Below are positions 9,513-16,323 of a DNA stretch of 64,000 bases, piece by piece. The DNA is taken from positions 3,100,001-3,164,000 of the forward strand of contig NZ_CP049037.1 of the NCBI RefSeq assembly GCF_011040495.1, given 5' to 3'. Made by a program: the position numbers and the translations under genes. The stretch is from Pseudohalocynthiibacter aestuariivivens. Lineage in GTDB: Bacteria; Pseudomonadota; Alphaproteobacteria; Rhodobacterales; Rhodobacteraceae. The notes beneath the pieces are model-generated. The model had not been told where the DNA came from, did not search any database, and saw nothing but the letters and a program-made list of their open reading frames with translations. Position 1 is the stretch's first letter, and each line of letters begins with the position of its first letter.

Positions 9513-10019
9513 CTAATCCGTCTGGCAATCATCGGTCGTTGCGAATTCGGCCTCATAGGCGGTCGTTAACTCGGCCAGGGCGGAACGTTCAGGCATCTTT
9601 GCCCCGAGGTGGATGCTGCGCAGTTCGGCCATATATGCCTCCCACATCTCTGGCCCACCCTCTTCGAGCAGCTGTGCGCGGATCGACAATTCCCGTGCCA
9701 CCGGGGTGAAACGCCGACCCCATGCGCCCATTTGGGCGAGTAGCGGAACCAGCTGAACGGCCGCTTCGGTCAGGCTATAGATCGTCTTTTGTTTATGGTC
9801 GGGATCGGGACGGGTCGACAACAGCCCAGCCGCAACCAGCTTTTTCAGCCGGTCCGCCAGAATGTTCGAGGCGATACCCTCCAGTGAGTTATTGAGCAGA
9901 TCGCGATAGTGCCTACGATCGCCGAACATGATGTCGCGAATGACGATCAGGCTCCAACTGTCGCCGAGCGTTTCGAGCGTCAAATTGATCGGGCATCCGG
10001 ACCGGACGGGCTTGGTCAT
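9513..10019 (-). CDS. HxlR-family winged-helix transcriptional regulator
   Basis: Small DNA-binding regulator of the HxlR (MarR-like) family. Seen: the family opening segment with SGCPINLTLETLGD followed by WSLIVIRDIMFG, the recognition helix region GIASNILADRLKKL and the wing KQKTIYSLTEAA; a single N-terminal cysteine (in SGCP) is the residue often used for redox or electrophile sensing in this family. The ATG at 10019 is preceded by GGAGAG (10029-10024). The protein is 168 aa; the last 60 or so residues extend beyond the minimal 110 aa domain. It is divergent from a VOC-protein gene with 87 bp between the starts and probably controls both. Two copies of a 12-bp repeat lie in that gap. Confidence 0.88.
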   Translation of the reverse strand: MTKPVRSGCPINLTLETLGDSWSLIVIRDIMFGDRRHYRDLLNNSLEGIASNILADRLKKLVAAGLLSTRPDPDHKQKTIYSLTEAAVQLVPLLAQMGAWGRRFTPVARELSIRAQLLEEGGPEMWEAYMAELRSIHLGAKMPERSALAELTTAYEAEFATTDDCQTD

Positions 10020-10032
10020 GCGGCTCTCCGTA

Positions 10033-10081
10033 AACTGCTTGCAACATAGATACGGTTTTGCTAGAACGCAACTGCTTGCAA
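10033..10081. promoter_or_regulatory. Pair of 12-bp direct repeats between divergent hxlR-like and VOC genes
   Basis: The sequence AACTGCTTGCAA occurs twice without mismatch, at 10033-10044 and 10070-10081, with starts 37 bp apart (about 3.5 helical turns). Both lie in the 87 bp between the divergent starts, one just upstream of each gene's ribosome binding site. This arrangement fits two operator sites for the HxlR-type regulator; binding is inferred and not shown. Confidence 0.6.
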
Positions 10082-10106
10082 AATGCATACAGAATGGAGG
10101 ACCGAG

Positions 10107-10451
10107 ATGCCGATCGTCAGGATCTACGCCCACTTGAACTGCTCCAATTTGGCAAAAAGCCTGCTATGGTACGAAAAATTGTTCGGGCGCGCACCCGATG
10201 CCCGACCGATGGACGGGCTTGCCGAATGGCACCATGGCGACCACGCTGGCCTGCAACTGTTCCAGAATGAGAAAGACGCCGGTCATGGCACCCTCACCCT
10301 TATCATCGACGGCCTGCGCAATGAACGGGGCCGCCTGAACGTCGCCGGGCTTGCCCCGGGGCCGGTTGAACCGGCGACCTCGACGAGCCTCGTAAAGCTC
10401 TCCGATCCCGACGGCAATGCTGTCGTTCTGGCAGAGCCGGGGCGGGCATGA
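10107..10451 (+). CDS. VOC (glyoxalase/bleomycin-resistance) family protein
   Basis: Small vicinal-oxygen-chelate protein of 114 aa with one pair of beta-alpha-beta-beta-beta modules; the family includes glyoxalases, ring-cleaving dioxygenases and resistance proteins that bind their drug. Seen: the opening helix region LAKSLLWYEKLFGRAP, the strand with GLQLF, and the closing KLSDPDGNAVVLAEPG typical of these proteins. The ATG at 10107 has GGAGG at 10096-10100; an earlier in-frame ATG at 10083 has no such site and lies in the operator region. It is the first plus-strand gene opposite the HxlR regulator and probably its target. The substrate is unknown. Confidence 0.83.
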   Translation: MPIVRIYAHLNCSNLAKSLLWYEKLFGRAPDARPMDGLAEWHHGDHAGLQLFQNEKDAGHGTLTLIIDGLRNERGRLNVAGLAPGPVEPATSTSLVKLSDPDGNAVVLAEPGRA

Positions 10452-10506
10452 ACCCGATGGACCGTTTCGCGGCCACACGGCAGACGCACACGGAAAGGAA
10501 GATGAC

Positions 10507-11058
10507 ATGGCCAAGGTGATCGTTTCGGGATCATCGCTTTCGATCGACGGCTACGGCGCCGGGCCGGATCAGAACCTCGAAAGCCCACTCGGTTAGCGCG
10601 GCATGGAACTGCATGGATGGCATTTCGGCACCAAGAGGTTCCACGAGATGATCGGCAAGGAAGGCGGATCAAAGAGAATCGATAACGATTTCGCGGCCCG
10701 CTCGATGGAGGGATTCGGCGCCTTCATACTGCGCCGCACCATGTTCGGCCCGGTCCGAGGCGACTGGCCGAACGAGATGTGAAAGGGCTGGTGGGGCGGC
10801 AACCCACCGTATCACGCCCCGACCTTCGCGCTCACGCACTATCCGCGCGCGCCCATCGAGATGGAGGGCGGCACGGTCTTTCACTTCGTCACGGGAGGGA
10901 TCGAACCCGCGATGGAACAGGCCCGGTCCGAAGCCGGGGGCAAGAACGTCAAGATCGGCGGCGGTGTCTCGATGGTGCGGCAATATCCTCAGGTCAGACT
11001 GGTCGACGAGATATATGTTGCGACCGAAGCAGCCACCCACCTCATGCTCACCCGATAG
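10507..11058 (+). pseudogene. Dihydrofolate reductase-family (RibD C-terminal-like) pseudogene, two nonsense codons and a C-terminal deletion
   Basis: Reading one frame from the ATG at 10507 gives a recognisable dihydrofolate-reductase-like protein (KVIVSGSSLSIDGY near the start, then MELHGWHFGT, FGPVRGDWP, FHFVTGGIEPAMEQA and GGGVSMVRQY). The frame is interrupted by TAG at 10594-10596 (codon 30) and TGA at 10780-10782 (codon 92, where relatives have Trp in a DESWKGWW-type motif). Near the end the protein jumps from LVDE straight to YVATEAATHLMLTR, so the stretch that normally carries the VLLGSGEHLF-type segment has been deleted while the usual C-terminus remains. The later fragment could be translated from an internal ATG but would lack the N-terminal nucleotide-binding half. 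Confidence 0.8.
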
Positions 11059-11075
11059 AAGATGGAGACCGGAAC

Positions 11076-11399
11076 ATGCCTAAATTCATCACCATCGGCT
11101 ATGGCGATCAGGCAGGCTACGACCGCACGCCTCAAGACGTCAGGGACGCCGCGCATGCTCAGGATACCAGATTGGTTTCGAAAGGTGCTTTGGTCGGCAT
11201 TGCCTGCGCACCTGTGCAGGTGCGTAATCCGGACGCCACAGGCGTGGAAACACGCGATGGCCCATTCATGTCCGCCGATCTGCCGGTCGCCGGTTTCGCG
11301 GTGATCGAGGCGGCCAGTCTGGAAGACGCCATCGAGAAGGTCTCGCAGGTTCCTTGCGCTGTCGCGCACGGCGTCGTCGAAGTATGGCCGTTGAAGTAA
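11076..11399 (+). CDS. YciI-like (DGPF-domain) protein
   Basis: Small YCII-related protein of 107 aa. Seen: an N-terminal strand MPKFITIGYGDQAGY, a middle segment ending in TRDGPF, the family's signature, followed by the ADLPVAGFAVIEAASLEDAIEKVSQVP ferredoxin-like half. The ATG at 11076 is preceded by GGAG at 11064-11067. It lies 17 bp after the broken dihydrofolate-reductase-like gene and just before a second broken one, a neighbourhood often seen for DGPF proteins with ECF sigma factors, although no sigma factor is present here. YciI-like proteins have proposed dehydrochlorinase or small-molecule roles; the function here is unknown. Confidence 0.82.
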   Translation: MPKFITIGYGDQAGYDRTPQDVRDAAHAQDTRLVSKGALVGIACAPVQVRNPDATGVETRDGPFMSADLPVAGFAVIEAASLEDAIEKVSQVPCAVAHGVVEVWPLK

Positions 11400-11428
11400 C
11401 CGTTCAACCTTGTGGAGGGAGAAAGGGA

Positions 11429-11640
11429 ACGGCGAAGCCCGTATTCGGAATGAACGTGTCGCCCGACGGCTATGTCGACCACATCAGGTTTCAGCCAGAG
11501 CTGACGCTCTTCCGGGATTTCTTCGCCGAGGCGGGCGGACAACTGGGCAGCCAGCTCGCCGCGGCATCGGGTACCAAAAAGGCGCGACAGACCTTTTTCG
11601 GTTTGACGGCGACAACGCGGTGCAGTTTTACCGTGTTTAG
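11429..11640 (+). pseudogene. Second dihydrofolate reductase-family pseudogene, internally deleted and without a start codon
   Basis: Around 11429 a ribosome-binding-like GGAGGG (11414-11419) is followed by ACG, then in frame AKPVFGMNVSPDGYVDH and an FRDFF segment, the opening of dihydrofolate-reductase-like proteins; an ATG-to-ACG change may have removed the start. After about 45 codons the match jumps to GQLGSQLAA (resembling a late helix of the family) and then, in another frame, to FRFDGDNAVQFYRV before TAG at 11638-11640, resembling the last strand. About two thirds of the gene appears to be missing. The first part is fairly clear; the later assignments are inference from weak resemblance. 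Confidence 0.5.
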
Positions 11641-11660
11641 CAGGATCAGATTTCCTCTCC

Positions 11661-12050
11661 TTATGCCTTGTCTCCGACCTCCACGATCGGTGTGAAACCA
11701 CCATAGATCAGCCGCTTGCCATCGAAGGGCATCGGGTTCTTTTCGGGGTCCATGCGCGGGTCGGCCCTTTCCGGATGTTCCATCCAGTCGGTCATAGTCT
11801 TCATGGCTGCATCACGGGTTTTTTTGTTGGGCCATTCGACCCAGGAAAAGACGACCGTTTCGTCCTCCTTGGCCTTCACCGACTTGCGGAAGTCGGTGAT
11901 CTCGCCGTCATTCACTTCGTCCCCCCAGCATTCGACCACGCGCGTTGCGCCAAGATCGATGAACACGCTGTCGCCCTGCTTGGCATGGTCGATAAATTTC
12001 TGCTTGTTCGCGGTCGGTACCGCGATCACGAAGCCATCTATATATGACAT
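11661..12050 (-). CDS. DUF1428 family protein (YbaA-like)
   Basis: Protein of 129 aa matching the DUF1428 family: the opening MSYIDGFVIAVP, the central VVECWGDEVNDG and FRKSVKAKEDETVVFSW segments, and the late MPFDGKRLIYGGF are all typical. These proteins form a dimeric ferredoxin-like fold and have no established reaction. The ATG at 12050 has an AGGAGG-like site just upstream. It is the last minus-strand gene of the decaying detoxification patch, after a GFA-type remnant and a VOC gene, and it appears intact. Confidence 0.87.
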   Translation of the reverse strand: MSYIDGFVIAVPTANKQKFIDHAKQGDSVFIDLGATRVVECWGDEVNDGEITDFRKSVKAKEDETVVFSWVEWPNKKTRDAAMKTMTDWMEHPERADPRMDPEKNPMPFDGKRLIYGGFTPIVEVGDKA

Positions 12051-12074
12051 GTTATCCTCCTGTTCGGGTTTCGT

Positions 12075-12199
12075 TTACATTGAACGTTCGTCGACTTGCG
12101 TCGGGGACAGCGATCTGGGTTCGACCACATCGAACGTATTGACGTTGATCGCCGCGACGTCGGACCCGTCCGGCAGCCACCCTTGTAGCGCTTTGCCAT
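12075..12199 (-). pseudogene. Remnant of a GFA/CENP-V-type gene with a large internal deletion
   Basis: On the minus strand an ATG at 12199 with GGAGAG (12212-12207) begins MAKRYKGGCR, the usual opening of glutathione-dependent formaldehyde-activating (GFA) proteins with its first zinc cysteine. Within a few codons, after a frame change, the sequence reads GWLPDGSDVAAINVNTF then EPRSLSPTQVDERSM and TAA, which resembles the C-terminal strands of the same family. The zinc-binding middle is absent. Only about 40 codons remain of an expected 110-150. The end matches are recognisable but short, so the family name is an inference. Confidence 0.5.
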
Positions 12200-12203
12200 C
12201 AGG

Positions 12204-12686
12204 TCACTCTCCTTTCGCCACCACTTCAAGTGCGGCGATGTCGATCTTGTGCATGGTCAGCATCGCCTCGAAGGCGCGCTTGGCCTTGTCGCGGTCTGAA
12301 CCCGTTGTCAGATCGAGAAGTAGCCTCGGCGTGATCTGCCACGAGTGCCCCCAGCGGTCCTTGCACCAGCCGCAGGCGCTCTCCTGTCCGCCATTGCCTA
12401 CAATCGCATCCCAGTATCGGTCTGTCTCTTCCTGGTTCTCGGTCACGACCATAAAGCTGACGGCCTCGTTCGGTGTGAAGGTCGGGCCGCCGTTCAGCCC
12501 GAGGAAGTTGCGACCGAGAACGGTGAACTCGACGGTCAGTTCATCGCCCTCCTTGCCGCCGGGATAATCGGAGGCGGCGGTGTTCACGCGGTCCACATGG
12601 CTGTCGGGAAAAGTGGCGGCATAAAATTCCGCCGCTTTCCCGGCTTCGCCATGGTCAAACCACAGGCAGTTGGTGATGTCGGTCAT
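12204..12686 (-). CDS. VOC family protein, PhnB / 3-demethylubiquinone methyltransferase-like
   Basis: A 160 aa VOC protein of the PhnB-like group. Seen: the opening [37 protein letters not shown], then the [18 protein letters not shown] segment and [16 protein letters not shown], all standard for this group. AAGGAGG just upstream supports the ATG at 12686. It lies between a broken alpha/beta hydrolase gene and the GFA remnant on the same strand and looks intact. Members named 3-demethylubiquinone-9 methyltransferase generally lack methyltransferase folds, so that name should not be taken as function. Confidence 0.85.
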   Translation of the reverse strand: MTDITNCLWFDHGEAGKAAEFYAATFPDSHVDRVNTAASDYPGGKEGDELTVEFTVLGRNFLGLNGGPTFTPNEAVSFMVVTENQEETDRYWDAIVGNGGQESACGWCKDRWGHSWQITPRLLLDLTTGSDRDKAKRAFEAMLTMHKIDIAALEVVAKGE

Positions 12687-12749
12687 CGTATTCCTCCTTG
12701 TCTCTGTTCTGGCCTTTGCATTCGCGTCGGCAACCGGTCTGGCGCAGCC

Positions 12750-13245
12750 CTACTCGAACAATTCCTTGGGCGTCTCGCGCTGAAAGACGGACTCGATGAA
12801 GGCGTGCGTCAGATTGGATTGGGCGATGACCGCAGTGTGGGACGCCGTCGGCAAGACCGCAAGGCGCGAGCCCGGCAGTGGCTGGCCCATGTCGCCGGTG
12901 TCGCCCATGCCGCCGCCTAGCAGGCGAAACAACGCGACCGAATGTTCCAGCGCGATCAATTTCTTGACGAGCGCCGGAAATCCGTTCGGAGCGGCGGTAG
13001 GCGACACCTCCAAGAACATCCTGACATTCACCTGTGGGACGAACGCCCGGAACGCTGGCTGCCAACCTTCACAATCGTAGGCGACGGAGGACGCCACGAG
13101 TGATCGACCTGTTCGGGATGATCTCGCTCATCGATAGGATGTTCATGCAGGCACCGTGCAATACGATCAGCAAATCGCCGACCCCTGAAACATCGTAATA
13201 CATCTGCATGCCGTTGACCTCGACGCGATCGCCCGCCGACGGCAC
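12750..13245 (-). pseudogene. Alpha/beta hydrolase pseudogene with internal deletions
   Basis: The N-terminal end is seen as DRVEVNGMQMYYDVSG followed by the oxyanion segment IVLHGACMN and SEIIPNRS. The frame then changes at about 13094-13100 and continues as VASSVAYDCEGWQPAF, lacking the roughly 80 residues that normally carry the nucleophile elbow (a GYSMG-type motif). A second in-frame gap occurs where ALVKKLIALEH meets SVALFRLLGGG, removing the segment with the catalytic acid (a VLIIAGDAD-type strand). The catalytic-histidine region TASHTAV and the C-terminus survive. With no nucleophile or acid it cannot be an active hydrolase. The original start is uncertain. Confidence 0.75.
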
Positions 13246-13471
13246 TCTGGTATAGGTTGGAAAAGCCCAGTCACATTCGAGCGGAAGGTGCTTAAACGAG
13301 CACCTAGAGCGGAACAAACCCGTGACAGGTCCACTATTCGGCTCAACCTGTCGCTTAAATAGCGCGAGATACTGGCCATCGACTGAGGACCAACTCAGCG
13401 GCGAAGCTACGGGTTGACAGCTTACTAGGGCGCGATAACGTCTTGATAGAGAAATGCGCAGGAGTAAAGGT
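13246..13471. other. Intergenic region upstream of the transporter operon
   Basis: Non-coding stretch between the hydrolase pseudogene and the ABC-transporter ATPase gene. It holds a perfect 7-bp hairpin, AGGTGCT (13286-13292) and AGCACCT (13299-13305) with a six-base loop, without a following T run, and a TTGACA at 13413-13418 that could be a -35 element. A well-spaced -10 element was not found. Confidence 0.4.
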
Positions 13472-14608
13472 TTGGCAGTCACCAGCAATAAGAAAGAAAC
13501 GACCTCTTCGGCCTCGCAGGCCGAACCGGCAACCCGCGCGAATGCGCTGCCAATCACGGTTCAGAACGTGGTCAAGACGTATGGTGCGTTTCGTGCGCTC
13601 GATGATGTCAGCGTCGACATACGAAGCGGTGAGTTTCTGACACTGCTGGGGCCGTCAGGATCGGGCAAGACAACTCTGTTGATGGTGTTGGCGGGATTTG
13701 TCCGCCCGAATTCCGGCTCGGTCAGCTTTGGTGATCGTGAGATATTGCTACTGCCCCCACATAAGCGCGACATCGGGATGGTGTTCCAGAATTACGCGTT
13801 GTTTCCGCATATGACGGTTGCGGGAAACCTCGCCTATCCGCTGAAGCTGCGTAGCGTTCCCAAGGCTGAGATTGCGCAAAAGGTCGAGCGCGCACTCGAT
13901 CTGGTGCAGCTTGCGGGTATGGGGAACCGGGGCATCGATGAGCTATCGGGCGGTCAGCGACAACGCGTTGCACTGGCCCGTGCGATCATCTTCGAGCCGC
14001 GGATTCTGCTGATGGACGAACCTCTGTCGGCGCTGGACAAGAACCTGCGTGAACAGATGCAATTCGAGGTGCGCCGCCTGCATGATCAACTGGGCATCAC
14101 CACTGTCTATGTCACCCACGATCAACGTGAGGCGCTGACCATGTCGGACCGGATCGCGGTGATAAACGACGGCCAGATTCAGCAGATCGACGCCCCGCAA
14201 ACCCTGTATGAGCATCCGAAATCCTATTTCGTCGCGAATTTCATTGGTGAAACCTATGCCCTGCCTGTCGAGATCTCGGGCGGTAAGGCCACTCTTTTTG
14301 GAAAAGCACTGAAAACCAATGAGACCCTGAACGACAGCAAACCACAACAATCTCTGGTTTTGCGGCCAGAAAACCTGCACATACAGGAAGGACCGGTCGA
14401 TCCGAAGATGAACGAGATCACCGGTATTGTCCGCCAGAACGTGTTTCAGGGCGACAGCATCGTTACTTACGTGACCATTCAGGACAACCACGAGATCGCG
14501 GTGCGGCGCCAGCATCGTAGCGATGAGGTTTTGGCCGAACCCGGAAGTGAAGTGCGTCTGGGTTGGCTGATTCAGGACACTGTGATCGTATCAAAGGAAG
14601 CGTCATGA
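13472..14608 (+). CDS. potA: ABC transporter ATP-binding protein, spermidine/putrescine type
   Basis: ATPase subunit of a polyamine/opine-class importer. Seen: Walker A GPSGSGKT, the Q-loop VFQNYALFPHMTV, the signature LSGGQRQRVALARAI, Walker B ILLMDEPLSALD, the H-loop VYVTHDQ, and a C-terminal TOBE-like domain (LRPENLHIQEG) as in PotA. The TTG at 13472 is preferred since AGGAG (13460-13464) sits seven bases upstream; an in-frame ATG at 13454 would add six residues and has a weak site. The first 30 residues are low complexity and unlike PotA. Its stop overlaps the start of the permease gene by four bases. The substrate is inferred only as a cationic amine or guanidino compound; the symbol marks family, not proven specificity. 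Confidence 0.88.
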   Translation: MAVTSNKKETTSSASQAEPATRANALPITVQNVVKTYGAFRALDDVSVDIRSGEFLTLLGPSGSGKTTLLMVLAGFVRPNSGSVSFGDREILLLPPHKRDIGMVFQNYALFPHMTVAGNLAYPLKLRSVPKAEIAQKVERALDLVQLAGMGNRGIDELSGGQRQRVALARAIIFEPRILLMDEPLSALDKNLREQMQFEVRRLHDQLGITTVYVTHDQREALTMSDRIAVINDGQIQQIDAPQTLYEHPKSYFVANFIGETYALPVEISGGKATLFGKALKTNETLNDSKPQQSLVLRPENLHIQEGPVDPKMNEITGIVRQNVFQGDSIVTYVTIQDNHEIAVRRQHRSDEVLAEPGSEVRLGWLIQDTVIVSKEAS

Positions 14609-15488
14609 GTGCCGCGGAGGCAGAACCGCGCAACAAGCGCGCGCTGGAACGTCAGGCGCGCAAGGAACAGGCGGGATTGCTGTCCCTGTCGTTGCCGGCC
14701 TTCATTCTGGTCGGGTCACTGGTATTGGTCCCCATCGCGTGGCTGTTCTGGCTGTCAATCTACGGCAATGACGGTTTTACGCTGCAAAACTACACTCGCA
14801 TGCTGCATCCTTCGTACAGGCTGACACTGATCACGACGTTCGAACTGGCTTTTCTGGTCACAGGTATCTGTATCCTGCTGGGCTATCCGTTGGCTTATAT
14901 CGGTGCGCAGCTAGGGCCGCGCATGGCGAGTCTTTTGATGCTCTGCGTACTCTTTCCGTTCTGGACCTCTTTGTTGGTGCGCACCTATGCATGGCTGGTG
15001 CTGTTGCAACGTCGGGGGGTGATAAACACATGGTTGATGGAATGGGGGGTGATCGACGCGCCGCTCAAGCTTGTCCATAACTTTACCGGCACGGCCATCG
15101 GCATGGTGCATATCATGCTGCCGTTTCTGGTGTTGCCGCTCTATGCCAACATGAAGGCAATCGATACCGGCCTGATGAAAGCAGCGTCAAATCTGGGCGC
15201 ATCGCCGACGCGGGCCTTCTGGCAGATTTATGTGCCATTGACCTATTCAGGGCTGGGTGCAGGGGTGATTCTGGTCTTTGTTCTGTCACTGGGTTTCTAT
15301 GTGACGCCGGCCTTGCTGGGCGGGGGCGCGTGATGATGTGGGCGATGCAGATCGAGAGATCGATGGCTGTCTATGCCGATTGGGGCGCGGCGAGTGCCCT
15401 GGGTGTGGTGTTGTTGGTAATGACGCTGAGCATCCTTTGGGCGTTTGCCAAACTGACTGGTGCCTCTGCTGCGACGGGGGCAAAGTGA
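14605..15488 (+). CDS. potB: ABC permease, PotB-like, with a one-base frameshift near the C-terminus
   Basis: Inner-membrane permease of the spermidine/putrescine type, with about six membrane helices and the cytoplasmic coupling motif ASNLGASPTRAFWQIYVPL. The uninterrupted frame stops at 15331-15333 right after TPALLGGG. One base out of frame the expected continuation RVMMWAMQIERSMAVYADW and a last hydrophobic helix run to TGA at 15486-15488, two bases before the next start. A run of five G (15322-15326), where six would restore the frame, is the likely site. It is either a true mutation removing the last helix, slippage, or a sequencing error in a homopolymer. The start ATG at 14605 overlaps the stop of the ATPase gene. 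Confidence 0.8.
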
Positions 15489-15489
15489 T

Positions 15490-16299
15490 ATGCTGAGAGG
15501 ACCTGCGACAGAAACCCAAGTCACCCATCTGCAACGCTTGTGGCTCTATATACTCTGCGGGCTTGTGGTCTTGTTTCTCGTCGGCCCGACATTGATGGTC
15601 GTGCCGATGAGTTTTTCGAACTCTCGCTATCTGGAGTTTCCGCCGCAGGAATGGTCGTTCCGATGGTACCGCGCGTATTTCTCATCGCTCGAGTGGCGGC
15701 GCGCGACGGCGGTATCCTTTCAGGCTGCGAGCCTGACAATGGTCGTGGCTACGGTTGTCGGGACGCTGGCGGCCTATGGGCTGCATGTGGCACGGGCCAA
15801 GGCGGGCCGCTATATCAGCATCTTGTTGACCTTGCCGATGATTATCCCGGTGATCCTGCTTGCCGTCGGCATCTTTCTGAGCTTCGCACCCGTAGGTCTC
15901 AACAGTACGATTATGGGGTTGGTGCTGGCCCATTCGGTTTTGGCTATTCCGTTGGTGTTGATTACTGTCACAGCGGGTATGCGCAACTTTGACATCAATC
16001 AGGAAATGGTCGCGCGGTCCATGGGGGCATCACGACCATGGGCGTTCTTGACGATAACGCTGCCTCAGATTCGCAATTCGGCCCTGTCGGCTGCGCTGTT
16101 GGCCTTTATCGTATCGCTGGACGAAGTGGTGATCGCGCTGCTTATTGCGGGTGGGGACAAGGCAACGCTGACCCGGCGGATGTTTCTGGCCCTTCGCGAC
16201 GAGATCGATCCGACCATCGCGGCGATTTCTACCCTGTTGATCGGATTTTCGATTTTGATGCTGCTGGTGTCGCAACTTTTGCAGCGCAAGAGGGACTGA
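15490..16299 (+). CDS. potC: ABC permease, PotC-like
   Basis: Second inner-membrane permease of the importer, 269 aa, with about six hydrophobic helices and the coupling motif EMVARSMGASRPWAFLTITLP. The ATG at 15490 lies one base after the restored stop of the PotB-like gene, which supports both that start and the frameshift interpretation of its neighbour. The protein opens MLRGPATETQ and enters its first helix near residue 17. It is followed by an M20 amidohydrolase gene 24 bp downstream, linking uptake to hydrolysis. The substrate is not deducible from the permease alone. Confidence 0.88.
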   Translation: MLRGPATETQVTHLQRLWLYILCGLVVLFLVGPTLMVVPMSFSNSRYLEFPPQEWSFRWYRAYFSSLEWRRATAVSFQAASLTMVVATVVGTLAAYGLHVARAKAGRYISILLTLPMIIPVILLAVGIFLSFAPVGLNSTIMGLVLAHSVLAIPLVLITVTAGMRNFDINQEMVARSMGASRPWAFLTITLPQIRNSALSAALLAFIVSLDEVVIALLIAGGDKATLTRRMFLALRDEIDPTIAAISTLLIGFSILMLLVSQLLQRKRD

Positions 16300-16323
16300 A
16301 CCGACCAACCGAAGAGGATCATC

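Noticed and set aside
13286..13305. 7-bp hairpin AGGTGCT/AGCACCT as an intrinsic terminator
   Set aside because: No T run follows on either strand and it sits beyond the broken hydrolase start, so its role is undefined.
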